A stretch of 64,000 nt of DNA, taken from positions 248,001-312,000 of the forward strand of contig CP103037.1 of NCBI GenBank assembly GCA_024752435.1, in the 5' to 3' direction. Below the pieces are notes generated by a model. It had not been told where the DNA came from. It was given only the letters and a program-made list of their open reading frames with translations, and ran no database searches. Numbering within the stretch: position 1 is the first letter of the stretch; every line of letters begins with the position of its first letter. A program made the position numbers and the translations under genes. Positions 32,741 through 45,255 of this stretch are shown in pieces. The stretch is from Allantophomopsis cytisporea (Eukaryota > Ascomycota > Leotiomycetes > Phacidiales > Phacidiaceae).

Positions 32741-35440
32741 GAACGAGTCGCGAACTGGCTTAGGAAAGTCGGCAATAGTCTTCCAATGCGAGAAAGTTGT
32801 TCAAAGTTAGTCGTTATGAAGAAAGTAAAATTATAACAAAGTCTTTGAATGTGAGCCCGTAGAATCGAAGAAATAGAATTAATGAGAAATGGAGCGATGT
32901 ACAGACTTATGTATATATGTGTGTGTCAAACCAGAATGGGGACAGTAAGTGACCTGAGAATTTAATGACTTCGATGATGCAAGTTGAGGAGATTGAGACA
33001 TGATTGATAATTTTCGTTTGTATCTTCCATTCCATTTGCAATAGCAAAATACTGTGCAACTGCAAGATTCCCCTTGAATTGTCACACGAGATGCAGCTCT
33101 CTTTGGAATATCTTTACTGGAAAAGATCCTTCACTCTCCCTCAGTTGGAACTTCAGCCTTCATGTCCGCTGTCATATTATCGAGCAATATGGCGGCTTCA
33201 AACCCCAAAAGATTCGTATTCACCCTCTGTTTGTCGACACCCTTCATATCACCTTACCCAGTGCTGAGAGAATTTTGGCGGAGAAACAAGGCGTCGAGTT
33301 GCGTATATTTGGCACGTGAGGGGCAAAAGTATTTGAATCTCAGAACCAAGACACCTAAGTGGACGTCGGTTGCCGTCAAATTAATACAAGTGGCGGCGGC
33401 TCTGTTTTCAGGGCTTCAATCATAGGTGGGAAGAAACTCATATTTCGGAGCCGCGATGATTCCGCATCTTGGCCTTTTGCTTGATCTTTTCTGCGTATGC
33501 GGGACCAATTGCTACTTCTGCAAATAGCAGGTCATGAAACAACTTGATATGCGTCATACTAATTGTGTCTCCATCCTTTCATGCACAACGACATTCGTAT
33601 CATTGAATGAGAACGATTAGTTGTATATTGAGATCTGTCACACTTCCAAGGATTCTCTCGATATGAATCTAGATATCTTTTGCGTATCGCCTTCGATGTC
33701 AGATCCATTTTTATGCAGTGTACTGTATTCAAATCGCTAATCGATCCACTCTCATATACAAGGGGGAAGGATACGAAATGCGAATGTCCGTCTGGCTGCA
33801 GTAGAGGCCATGGGTACATACGCAGTAGGGATACCATAGATAGATCGCTACCATTTGGGAAGAAGTTTGGAGCGGAATTATTTGGGGACAACCACATCGC
33901 CACGGAATAAAGCGAGTCTTTTCATCTTTGTAGCTTTTTCTCGAATTCAGGACCCTCAGATGGCGCTTTGTCATTTTGGAATAGAGTCGTGAATGACGAA
34001 TTGCTATGTATGTAAGATCAGCAAGCTATGTTTATCTTACCACCTACGTATCTGCACTTCTCAAGTTCTGCCCTTGAGGCATATTCCATCGTACCTGAAA
34101 CCGAAACCTTATCGGTTTAGTTATCTCAGAATGAAAGTCCGGAGCTTAGTCGTTTAAGCCCCGTGAAAAGTCATACTACGTACAACAAAATCAGCCCATT
34201 ACAGGGAATACTGTCTCTTGAGCCTTGTCTGCCAAGACACCATCAAATGCTGCCGAAAAACATACTAATTGAGGAAGCCCTAAATCGTCGATTGGTGATT
34301 CTGTTCTTGCACGGAAAGAATGAGATGAGAGCGGCAAGGTACTTAATGGTCTCACTCCACCTATGCATTCACCGCAAAAATCGTCGTGACTGGGATTTCG
34401 CCATCTAGTAATGAGCATTCCATCCGTATCACAACATATTGCATTGTTCGCAATCAATATCTACTACTCTGCTCCGGGCCCCGGGCCTGTCGGAAAACAA
34501 GCCGCAGGGCGCAGTGGAGAGTTCATCTAGAAGGCTCGGATGACGGATCGGATACCCTGAATTTGGTGGACGGGCAGGACCGTCCCCGTTACGACGTTGG
34601 ATGCTCCACGTACATAAGTCCGCTGCATTTGCACGTTCACACCCAAGAAGTCGTAAGGCGAGACAGGGACCAGGACCCCTTCGTCGTCCTGCAATTGGTT
34701 GTTCCTCTTTACTTCAGATTGAATTTGTCTCTTCTTCTGTACAGCACATAGTCTAGGACATTAAAAACATGGAGTCGCCCGTTACGAAGCGAGATGTTGA
34801 AAGCAAAATCAGCTGATGCTGACGAAAATACTTGACTTTTGCTGTCTCGAGCGTGCTAAGCATCGCATATCGAGTAAGACTCCACTGTGCACGGTGCTGC
34901 GTTGATGCCATGAAGCCACGGAGCCACGATACTACTGCCACGGTGCTGCCATTACCGAAATCATCAGCTTTGTGCATGGCACCCTACAACGTGTCTTTCG
35001 ACAAGGAAGAGGAAAAAGTAAAAAGTAATCTGAGCTGTCAACCTCATTAAATAGAGCCGTGAGTTATGGCACACTCAATTCTCACAGGTATGAAGATTTT
35101 CCATGTTAAGCTTGTGCACCTACAAGGTGTTGCATCTCGATACATCATATGTATGTACGGATCATTTTCACCTGAGATTTGCCTGCATTATATGTGGTTC
35201 TCCACCCGCTGCATCTGATCCATTCCATTTCCTATGCAATTCCCGTTACCGAATACCTAGGTAAGTCTAAGCCGAAGTCTTAGTATTTCCTTTGAGTCAC
35301 TATTGTACCATTCCGAACACCCTACTGCACTTGGAGATCTCTATTGGTGACCATGGAGCAGACCAGTACGGACTATAGAAGTAAGATGTCTACCCCTCCA
35401 CCCCATCTAGGAATCGCAGATCTCCAAGCTCAACTTCGAA
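32741..35440. other. gene-poor intergenic region
   Basis: About 2.7 kb without a supportable gene. Small frames on both strands look random. The last few hundred bases should hold the promoter of the FAD monooxygenase. Confidence 0.45.
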
Positions 35441-36911
35441 ATGGTCTCTATTCCCTCCTATGCGGGCTCTGAGTCTTCAGCCTCCACCCTCGCCGAACCC
35501 CTACGAGTGATCGTCGTCGGCGGTGGCATAGGCGGTTTAACACTAGGTCAACTGCTTCAGCCTCAGCCGAACATCAAAGTAACCGTTTACGAGCGCAGCG
35601 AAGATGCCCAAGATCGACTATGTGGCTATCGCGTGATGTTATCGTCTTTCGTTCTAGCAAATCTAAAGGCCAAGCTACCGAAAGATGTATGGAAACGGCT
35701 AGCCTTCAGCGTGGGCGTGCAGCCGGTACAAGGGCAGGAGTTAAGCTTCATTAAGGGCGATGGCACCAAGATGTACACTTGGGACCCCGAGGAGGTCCGC
35801 GACCAGTTCTCCGTATCGAGGTTTAAGCTGCGCCAGGGACTGCTCCTGAACTCGGAGAAATTCATCCGCTTCGGCAAGAAATTCGTGAAATATCAGAGGC
35901 AGGCGAATGGTACGGTGAAAGTATTCTTCGCTGATGGCACTTGGGACGAGTGCGATTTGCTCGTGGGCGCCGACGGAATTGGAAGCCGGGTCAGACAGCA
36001 ACTCATTCCAAGCTCGCGTGTCGTGAACTCAGACGTCGCTGTCATCTATTTCAAGATCCCCCTGACCGAAGAAACGAAAAAACTACTTCCCAGAGAATCT
36101 AGTAGTGGTACTATGGTAATTCCCCTCACAATACTCAATATTGTCTCCAACAACCCACATGTCTTCCTCTGACAAATTTCACTTTTGAACCCTGGAATTA
36201 AATTCAGTGACTGACATCGTGTAGGCATTCTGCTCCCGCAACCAAAACATCCTCGTTCACACATGGCAGAACCCCGAAAAGCTCTGGGCAACACAGTACA
36301 CAGACTTTGAGATGAACGCAGAAGAATCATTCATCATGTTCGGGTATGGGTCGCCAATCGACGAGTTTATAAACCGTTCCAAGCCGCTGCACGAGCTCAC
36401 GTCTGAGGAGCTGAAGGAGGAATGCATTGCGCGCATTGAATTCGATACTCACGTGCACCGTGACTTCCTGGCGCTTGCAAAGAGGTGCGTGGTAGATACG
36501 GCGTACATGCATATTATCCGGAATTGCGAGGCGGTTAAGCCGTGGCAGAGCGAGAATGTTACGCTGTTGGGTGATGCGGTTTTCAAGTGGGTTCTCTCTT
36601 TCCGACGTCTCTCCTGAGCTCCTGCTGACGTTCACAGTATGTCGACAATGCTAGGTAAAGGCGCGAATTGCGCCCTCCTCGATGCTGTTTCGCTGACGGA
36701 ACGCCTTGAGAAGCGCGGCGTCGCTTCCACGCGTTCTGAGCGTATCCGTGAACTAAACGCTTTTGCGGTGGAGAATGTTAAGCGTAGGCTCAATGAGAGG
36801 AAACGAAGTGCCCTTGTTCAGGACCTAGTGTATTTTGGTGATAATAAGTTTAAGGAGTTTTGGCGCAACCATAGCTTGAAGATTGCTCTGGGATGGATTG
36901 AGGATCGGTGA
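35441..36911 (+). CDS. FAD-dependent monooxygenase 2
   Basis: Model: join(35441..36115,36225..36586,36638..36911), 436 residues with introns of 109 and 51 nt. The N-terminal Rossmann motif is VIVVGGGIGGLTLG (near 23-36). The middle motif is LLVGADGIGSRVR, and after the second splice the C-terminal FAD motif reads LLGDAVFNMSTMLGKGANCALLDA. This is the layout of class A flavin hydroxylases of the zeaxanthin-epoxidase/aromatic-hydroxylase type found in many fungal catabolic and secondary-metabolite loci. It differs from the monooxygenase at 10.4 kb in motif detail and length of the N-terminus, so it is not a recent copy. No pathway partner lies beside it. Substrate unknown. Confidence 0.88.
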
Positions 36912-38180
36912 TTATTAGTTGAGACTAGCGGGCAGCTCGTGGGGGTATTAGGTTGTGGGATAATCGGCGTTGTGGGGATCTCTAGTTGGACTGGGCTGTT
37001 TCGTTTTCGGAGGCTCTATGCAAGGCGGATGGTACACATGTGGGAAGGTTTGGTCGAATATATCTTCATATGCAAAACCCAGAATTGACTCGCCATAGTG
37101 TATATCAATGAGATTAGGCTCCTGCGGACGTCAAGTGGTCATGTGTGGCCAGTTGTATATGGAATGGATGAAGTATACTTCACTTAGCAAGATTCTCATA
37201 TACCTTATAAATAAGCTATTAGATGAAATTCCATTAGACGAGATCCCATTCATACTTTCTACATTTAATTCATTCACAGCTATGCAATAAACAGACCGAG
37301 TTGACAAGATTGATCAAGAAATGACTTGTAATTCCAGCTATCTGTCGATTTGTACTTGATATACGGGCTGTAATTTCTACACGGATTTCCAAAAGCAAAC
37401 CTAGAGGTACTTTCTCATTCATCAATATCTAATTCCAGCAATAAATAAACTAGATCGCTGAACTTCTATAAGAACTGCATACTTGCTGCTGTTGTCATAT
37501 CCTAAGCAAGGCATGGTAGCGCTCAATTTTCTTGCTATCATCATCGTCAGTACTCTTATGATCGTCCGCATTCTCATTATTAAGTATGTGACGGAAACAT
37601 GTGTGCTCTAAGACCATCCTTGGTAAACATCCACATGGAAGATTGTCGATTAAGCTAAGTGTAATCGTAGATTCAATGGGATGTACTGCACAGGTTCGCA
37701 TGCCTGAACCCATCCGGTCTTGTTGTTGCTTATTATGTCACTATTTGGATGCATTTAGCTGTAAACGGCTGTCGTACATGGCTTTCAGGGCGAATGGTTG
37801 TAACCATTGTCATATTTCCTCAGTTCTTTGTTGATGATGAGTTGGTTCAAAGGCTGGGGTATAGTTGGAATTCGAAAAAATGCATTGTGCTGTACGTTCA
37901 TGAGAGATTTATCAGTTATTTCGCTTGAACTTCTCTGAACTTTAACATCTGCTACTAGCACGCAGACCGCCGTTATAGAGTACCATTGAAATCATTTGAC
38001 TGGAATGGCAGTAAGTGAGGTGGACTTACAACATGTAAGATCAAGCAAATTAGGCAAGACAACGAAGCTATATTTGAATAAGTTAAGTTTTGGGATCACG
38101 AAGAAAGCCGTTCTAACGCGAATTTTCATGACCCACGTCTCCATAATATTTATTTCCTCTATAATCATACATAACCTCCC
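36912..38180. other. intergenic, convergent 3' ends
   Basis: About 1.3 kb of AT-rich sequence between the monooxygenase and ATP11. No gene or repeat is recognised. Confidence 0.5.
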
Positions 38181-39248
38181 TCACAAAATCTTCTCCGCCT
38201 CCTCCAACAAGTCCTCAACCTTAAATCCCTTATCACCATTCGCAAACTGCTCCAAAAGTCTCCTCCTCTCCTCCTTCGCACCATTAACACCATAAAACTT
38301 CTGCAAGCATAGCAACAACCACTGCGCCTCATCAACCGTGATTCCGCGTCCCTCAATAACCTGTCCCTGCAACAAGACCAATCCCTTAGGCTCCGCCAGC
38401 TCAAGATGATGGGTGATAGTCGTATGCGGCGAAGCAAACTCTCCTCGCAGCTTGAACTCTGCCAAGTGCGTGAAGAGCACGGTCACAGTATCCGGCGCAG
38501 GGAACGTCCACTGCAAGAAGTGGATTTCCGCACCTTGCCCTTCCTTTGGAAGCGGGAGGATGAAATGTGGGTGTTTCTTTGCGGTTGCCTCAATGGTCTT
38601 GTATACGTCCACTGGGATTACAGCGCATAGTGATTGTGGGTCGTTGACGTGTCGTAGGCGCCAGATCGCTTCGAGTTCTTTTTGTGGGAGAGCAAGTGTC
38701 TTCTCAACGTCCAGGTAGGATGAGAGTGTCTTAACGCCTGTCGTGCTCTTCTTGACTGTCTCGGCTGATACGGCAGGTTGTGGAGGAGGGGGGGGAGGTG
38801 GGAAGGCGGAGGAAGTGGGTGATTGTGGGGGAGTTGGTGGTGCGGTGGGCAGCTTTACGGCGGCGTTCTTCTTCATTTGTTGAATTTTGTCTTGGTAAGC
38901 TTGCTTGAGCTCATGGACATCGCGGAGACCCTCTCTGAAGATAACATCATATTAGTTACGATCTTTATATTTATTATTATTTATGGTATGAAGTGGGGGT
39001 GTATAAAAAGAGAATTGGAAGTGGAGAAGTGGAAAGAAGGGGAAGGCGCTGTCACCGGGTCAGTCATACTCTTTCGCTTTTCTCTCTAATTTCTCTCGAT
39101 ACTTGTCAAGCACTCGATCGGGCTGCTGCGTAGCAAGGAAGCGCACATCGTGAACTTGTGCGAAGCGTTTCTGGGTGGCACGTAGGTATGGTGCTGCACC
39201 GAAGACGGTATGCCGTAGAGCCGGGGTTCGAATTGATGCCATTGCCAT
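38181..39248 (-). CDS. ATP11: mitochondrial F1-ATPase assembly factor Atp11
   Basis: Model: complement(join(38181..38934,39070..39248)), 310 residues with one 135-nt intron. Atp11 is the matrix chaperone that binds free F1 beta subunits during ATP synthase assembly. The N-terminus is rich in Arg/Ala/Ser without acids, as in a mitochondrial targeting signal. The splice restores the conserved YREKLERKAKEEGLRDV block. The C-terminal two thirds follow the family: KTLSSYLDVEK, IWRLRH, the LPKEGQGAEIHFLQW block, FTHLAEFKLRGEFASPHTT and LVLLQGQV. A run of prolines near residues 100-110 (C-rich tract 38767-38800) lies in the variable linker. Confidence 0.93.
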
Positions 39249-40049
39249 TTCTATGAGAAGCTGGTGGATATTGAGTGGAATCCGAGGCTCAGAGACGAGG
39301 CTGTTGATGAATGATGCAGGGTAGCATCGGAATATCTATAAAGTTGCTTACATAATCACCCGCTCAGACGTATCATACCAATGTATCGTTTTTATCACGT
39401 GGCTCTTGATCGAATATCAAGCTAGATAATCAAGAGGCTTAGACTACTTTAGTGTTATTATTAAGTTTTCTTATTAAGCTTGACGTTTTCTCTCGGAAAA
39501 TTGAAGGCACGTGACATAAGTAATCTATAGCCTCGGTTGAATATTACTACCCCAACATTCTGCATCTTGAACTTTCAACGGTCCTCGGCATAGCTTTAGA
39601 TGGAAATACCCCGGATCTAGGATAATGCTAGAGTCATCCAGCGTATCACTGAGTTCAAGCGTTTCGCCTGCTTTTTGACCGATCCCACAAGCAGCAACGT
39701 TTTCAACAACTAGACTTCACTTGGTTACCTCATACCCCACACTTCACCTTAATTTGCTAAGTACATACCAACTTATCTCATAACACGGCAATCATCCAAG
39801 ATACCTAGGCTCTCCCATACCTACTCTACTCTATAGAAGTTACCGCTACAATACAGTAGAAACCCGGAGAAGCGCATATCATACCCAACTCCGTTTAGTA
39901 ATGGCGCTCCTCAACTCCAAGGTTATCTTCGCCCTCACTGGCATTATCCTTTCCACTCTTCTTATGCATCTTCTGAGCCTATATATATCTTGGGTACCTG
40001 AACTTTCTTGGCCGGCTTTTTTCATTATCGTCGCTATTAACTTGTCACA
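39249..40049. promoter_or_regulatory. divergent upstream region, ATP11 / CoA ligase
   Basis: About 800 bp between divergent genes. A short open stretch from ATG at 39901 gives a hydrophobic peptide that ends soon; it could be a small upstream frame in the leader of the ligase gene but I do not call it a gene. Confidence 0.4.
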
Positions 40050-41970
40050 ATGCCTACCCCATCCACCTTCGATGAAGTGAGTCGCTTACCCCGCCTTTTG
40101 AACAATTGTTGACAAGTTGTGTAGCTAGATATCCCCAATGTGGTATGTTGGATGAATCATACAACTTGAAAATCAAGGTGTACTAAACTTTGATAGGATA
40201 TTTGGGGGTTGTTGTTTGAGCGTAAGAACAAAGAATTTCCAGATGATAAATGTGCGTTTCCAATCAATTCACCCGGATTCTTCCAGGCGCATCAACTGAT
40301 ACTTGAGCTAGTGATCTACACCGACGGCGACACGGGTCGTAGCAACACATACATACAGGTCAAGAACGCTGCAATCGATCTTGGCAAGGGCCTCAAGGCA
40401 TTATGGGACTGGCAGAAGGGCGATGTCGTGACTCTGTACAGCCCCAACTGCATTGACATGCCATCAGTCATTTGGGGCTTTCAATGGGCTGGAGGCATCG
40501 TCTCTCCCGCCAACCCCGGATATACGCCAAATGAGCTGGCATTCCAATTGAAAGACGCTGGCGCAAAGGCCATTGTCACCCAAAAACAATTCCTGAAATC
40601 TGCTCTTGAGGCTGCTAAGATTGTTGGCATTGCTACAGACAAAATTATCTTGATAGGCGACGAGAAGGATATGAACTTCAAGCATTATACTAGTATCAGA
40701 AACATTAGTGGTGCAACAAGATACCGGAGGACAAAAATTGACCCGAAAAAGGATTTAGCATTTATTCCATATTCGAGGTAGGATACGAGTTTGAGAAGCT
40801 GCTATACATTTTACTGATAAATTGTTAGTGGAACCACGGGTCATCCAAAGGGAGTTATGCTATCACACAGCAACATTGTCGCAAACGTTCTCCAGGGAAA
40901 AACCACCGAGGGTGGGAATCTGAGTTGGACCGGTGGCCCTGACGGCAAAGGCGACAAGATCCTAGCCTTTCTGCCCGTACGTCTCCCTCGCCGGAATTCC
41001 TCAAATAAATAATCAACTAACCTAATGCTTACAGTTCTTCCACATCTACGGCCTTACCTGCCTCCTCCATCAGGCCCTCTACTCAGGCTGGCAACTCGTC
41101 GTAATGCCCGCCTTCTCCCTCCCCAAATTCTGCTCGCTCATCCAAGAATATCGCATCACATTCGCCTACGTCGTACCACCAGTCGTCCTCCAACTCGCCA
41201 AAAACCCCATAGTCTCAGACTACAACCTCACTTCTCTCCGCATGATGAACTCAGGCGCGGCGCCACTCACTCGCGAACTTGTAGACGCCGTATACGGCCG
41301 CCTGAAGATCCCCATCAAGCAAGGTTACGGCCTCTCCGAAACAAGTCCGACGACGCACACACAGCAATGGCACGAATGGGACAAGACCATTGGGTCCGTT
41401 GGCAGAATGTTGCCCAACCAAGTCGCGAAATATATGTCGGCCGAGGAGACGGAAGTACCAATCGGCGAGACGGGTGAGCTGTGGATCAAAGGCCCAAATG
41501 TCTTCCAGGGCTACCTCAATAACCCTGAGGGAACGACGAATGCGCTTACTGCTGATGGATATTTTAAGACTGGCGATGTCGGCCATCAGGATTCTGAGGG
41601 GAACTTTTATATTACTGATAGGGTCAAGGAGTTGATTAAGTATAAAGGCTTCCAGGTCCCGCCTGCAGAGCTTGAGGGAATGTTGGCTAGTCATCCCAAA
41701 GTCGATGATGTGGCTGTCATTGGCGTTTACGATGACTTGCAGGCTACTGAGGTACCGAGAGCTTATGTTGTGCCTGCTAAGGGTGTCAAGGGGGATCAAG
41801 ATACTGAGAAAGATATTATTGAGTGGTTGAACGGGAAGGTTGCTAATCATAAGAAACTTAGGGGTGGGGTTCGTTTTGTGGATGTGGTGCCTAAGAGTGC
41901 TAGTGGGAAGATTTTGAGGAGGGTACTGAAGGAGAGGGTCAAGGAGGAGCAGAAGAAAGCGAAGTTGTAG
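40050..41970 (+). CDS. 4-coumarate:CoA-ligase-like acyl-CoA synthetase, peroxisomal
   Basis: Model: join(40050..40076,40125..40142,40197..40251,40312..40777,40829..40976,41035..41970), 549 residues. The adenylate-forming fold is clear: the phosphate loop SSGTTGHPKGVM near 189-200, FFHIYGL, GYGLSETSPTT, TGDVGHQDSEGNFYITDRVKELIKYKGFQVPPAELE, and the catalytic Lys in SASGKILRR. The protein ends in AKL, a type-1 peroxisomal signal. Such enzymes activate aromatic or medium-chain acids as CoA thioesters through an acyl-adenylate. The third intron is 60 nt and in frame, so the genomic frame reads through; removing it gives the family-like DKLIYTDGDTGRS. The first exons code for only nine and six residues, so the start is the least certain part. 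Confidence 0.88.
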
Positions 41971-43324
41971 ATTCGTAGACAAGGAAATAGGTAGAGGAGT
42001 AGGTAGAGAACTGGGAGATACCTATAGACTTGATATGGAGTATAAAGAACAATTTGTGACCTCTATGCACCTACACTTTCATTAGAACGTTCCTCACGGT
42101 AGTACGACCCCTCTTATACGTGATTAATTTTCATCACTGGTTGCCAGTTGAACAGGTCATCAATTATGCGGCAGCTCTCGGTATTTAGCGGCAAAACAAG
42201 CTCAGAGCTAGCTATATAAGACCTGCTGAACTAAGCACCTGTAGACCCTAGGCTTGAATGCGAATCGTTGCAACGATGTTATGGTGCGATCCGAGTTAAG
42301 TTGTTGTGAAGCCTGACAGTTCAACGCCTCCTCATTATCATTCATATTCTCGTCATCATCGAGACTCATCATTTCAATCATTTTTTTGAGCTTGCAACGC
42401 TACGTATACGCCCGCTCCGACGTGGGCGTTCTGTCTGCTGATCATTAGATACTAAAGTCGTACGATGCAGTTCGCCAACGCTTCTATATCGTGGAAAATG
42501 ACTGGTTTTAGCTTGCCATGCTTTGTAGGACAACTCTTGTAAGTCATGAGGTTAGTGAAACTTATGTTAATTGAGATATACTTGTTACTATATGCTTCTG
42601 GCCGTTAACGTAATGCTAGTTAAATGTGTTTCGTCTAGAGTTGTATACTATTGTGCGTATATATATTTTTCTAGGAACTAGTAATGAGAAGCTTGTAGCT
42701 TTCGGTTTCTCATAAAGGACTAGGAGCATGTTACGTCTCTACCTACTATAAACAAGAGGTATCATTCTAGAAAATTCGCCTCAAGCTTTGATGCTGCTGT
42801 ATATGCTTTTGGTTGCTAAGTTATGTTTGGTCTGCAAAAGCCCCCTTTAGTTCAGAGTTGAAAGACTTGTCCGCACATCCGCATATCCCACACGAATAGT
42901 ACAACTTTGAAGTGCTTACAAGGTACCAGAATCAAGAAGTAGACCGAAGAAAGATTTCGCTCCGAGTTTTGTTGATGTGCTCAAGCACTATACATCAGGA
43001 TATACGGTCAGCAGCATGCAGACCTTTCTTATTGTCAGCATCGTGGCTTTCATGTTATGCATTTGGCAATCAAAGAATGAAGTGTTAGGTACACTCATGT
43101 TCATATATTTAAATATCTACAGAATAGATCCTGTTTCTACTCTCAATCAATTTGTTAACCACAATTCTGCTACGCCTACTGGCGAGCATTTTCAGTCTCG
43201 TTACACTATCATTCAGTCACTTCATTGTCACCATCCACAATCTCATCATCGAATTTTGACTAATATTACACATCTTCATAATCTCTTCTTTGCGATTTGA
43301 GAGGAAATATCTAGCTGTTTAAGC
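41971..43324. other. intergenic
   Basis: About 1.35 kb, AT-rich. A frame at 42977-43300 precedes the next gene and is probably leader sequence. No repeat or RNA gene is seen. Confidence 0.45.
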
Positions 43325-44577
43325 ATGGATATGGATTGGATCGATCGAAATATCGTTGCTGGAAGCAAATATAGGCAGACATTGAGGCAAGTCACCACAC
43401 TTGTCGACGGTTTTTTGGCAAAAGCAGAGTCTACAAGAGAAAAACGCATGTTCGTTGACAATTTATTGGCATATCTCGGAATCACAGCGATCCTCGAGAT
43501 AAAAGCTTCTGAGGATGACCTGATCGCCGACCTCCGACGCAACGTCAAAGATGCAAAGAATGCATCTGAGAAAAAGCCAGGAGATGAGATCAACCGGAGC
43601 TTAACTTATAGAGTCCTAAAGGTACAAAGTTCCTTGGGAGACCTTACCAGAGAGAAACTGCAGGCAGCACAGGACGAGTTCGCCAACAGACTCAGCACCA
43701 TGTTGATTCCAAAGACGATCGAAAATCGTAACCAGCAGGTCGAATTGGAGCAAGACCAGGTCGAGGAGCTGGTGAATTTCTTCTTTTATTAGCTCCTTGG
43801 TCTTCCTCTCAGAAATCGAATCAGCTCTCTGATCGTATTCTACACAGAAAACCAGAATTCAGCGGATGTTACTGGAGCCCGGCGCAGAAGGCCAACGTCC
43901 TCATCCGCAAGATTTACCACCAGTCATCAAGCAGTTCTACACGACGTATTACAAAGCCCATACCGATGATGCCAAAAATAATGCAATATTCCGGAGTATC
44001 ATGAGGAACATTGCTGATCTCAAGCTCTTGGCCACATGGGAAGCCATGTGGCAGCACTTCGAGCAGCAGGACAAGCAGATCCTGAATTTCATGGCTAACG
44101 GCGGATATTTAACCAAGCAGGGAGCTTCATACAAAAACATATTCTACCAGATGCTATGCGACCACCTTGAGTGCGATGCGACACAGCTTGCAAACTCGCA
44201 CAGCGAGGTAAGCCCATGCGCCTCCTTACCGATACATTTGGAGAGGGGATTCTGGCAATTTTACCAACCAATGCGTCGAATTTGTAAGTAACTTGATCAG
44301 AACGAATCAGACGATATTAAATGCTCGTAAGCTCTTTCGTTGGGGAGCCCAGCTTATCGAAAAAATCATTCCCGTGCTTCAGAAGTGTGTTCCGGACCTC
44401 ATCAACCTCTGTGACGTCGCCGCAAAGGATATCCTCACACCAATACGCCAGGATGATCTCATCCTGATTCCCGCACCGACTGCTGGTATGATGAATATTA
44501 TGGAATACGTCAGGCCATATGCGAAGCCGGCTTCTATAGGGGAAGTCAGGAGTGGTGAAAACGTCGAGGTGGAATAA
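43325..44577 (+). CDS. hypothetical protein, 357 residues
   Basis: Model: join(43325..43771,43848..44207,44311..44577), all phase-0 introns of 76 and 103 nt with GTGAAT and GTAAGC donors. I do not recognise the family. The predicted protein is mostly helical, soluble and charged. The N-terminal 150 residues include an amphipathic segment with many Lys/Glu (around DLIADLRRNVKDAKN). The middle has IADLKLLATWEAMWQHFEQQDKQIL. The last exon is hydrophobic-helical, with QLIEKIIPVLQKCVPDLINL, then a proline-rich, acidic tail. No signal peptide or membrane helix. Splices were chosen because they alone keep the long frames joined; the first intron's acceptor at 43847 is the weakest point. Confidence 0.6.
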
Positions 44578-45255
44578 CAGCAGATGTGCTGAGGTATTTA
44601 TGTACTGAAATACTTTTCTGTTGATACGGTAATCAAGTGATTAACCAAGTTTCTGCACAATCAAGTGAAGACAAAGTTAAACATTCACTGCCTGAAATCT
44701 AATACACCGATGTGTTTGAAAATGAATGGGAGCTCTGTTTTGGCTAATGTGTACCCTTATTGACCTCCATGATACAGAAGAAGTTATCTAATTCGAGCAA
44801 CCTAGATGAAAACTCAGGTATTTCAATTGCATTGATCCGTTTTCAAGTTACTTATCTGTGAGTTGGCAGGCGTATCGCACTTGACCTCAGTGGCTTGATT
44901 TGCTTGAGTGTCGCTCGAATCTTTAAGAAAGGCGGAATTCACAATAGATCAAATCAATCAGAAGGTTTTGCGTGATATGTGGTGAACCATTCATTCTGTC
45001 TGAGAACTCAGTGTAGTACTATCTGCAGCCAAATAACACCACCTGCATTGTCCACTGAACCCGCAACATTCTACAGTATCTTCCACTATCACCGGTCATT
45101 GCGAGACTCGCCAACGGTTTCTTTGTCCTTGGGGCTATCATGATCTGTTGATGATCAAATACGGTGGAAGGAATCCTCAAGCTGGGGTGAACAGTCCTTG
45201 TGACTGTATCCGTCTCTGTCCTTGACACTGGTATCTTGACCAGTAACGAAACGTG
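44578..45255. other. intergenic, convergent 3' ends
   Basis: AT-rich, between the unknown gene and the BTB gene. No gene is supported. Confidence 0.45.

Noticed and set aside
25102..35440. Full transposon with terminal repeats
   Set aside because: No transposase, integrase or reverse transcriptase motif and no convincing terminal repeats were found by eye.
40252..40311. 20-residue in-frame coding insert in the CoA ligase
   Set aside because: GTGCGT donor, a CTGAT branch-like site and CTAG acceptor, and removal restores the family sequence; treated as an intron.
41251..41982. 243-codon open frame antisense to the CoA ligase
   Set aside because: Shadow of the last ligase exon; no recognisable protein character.
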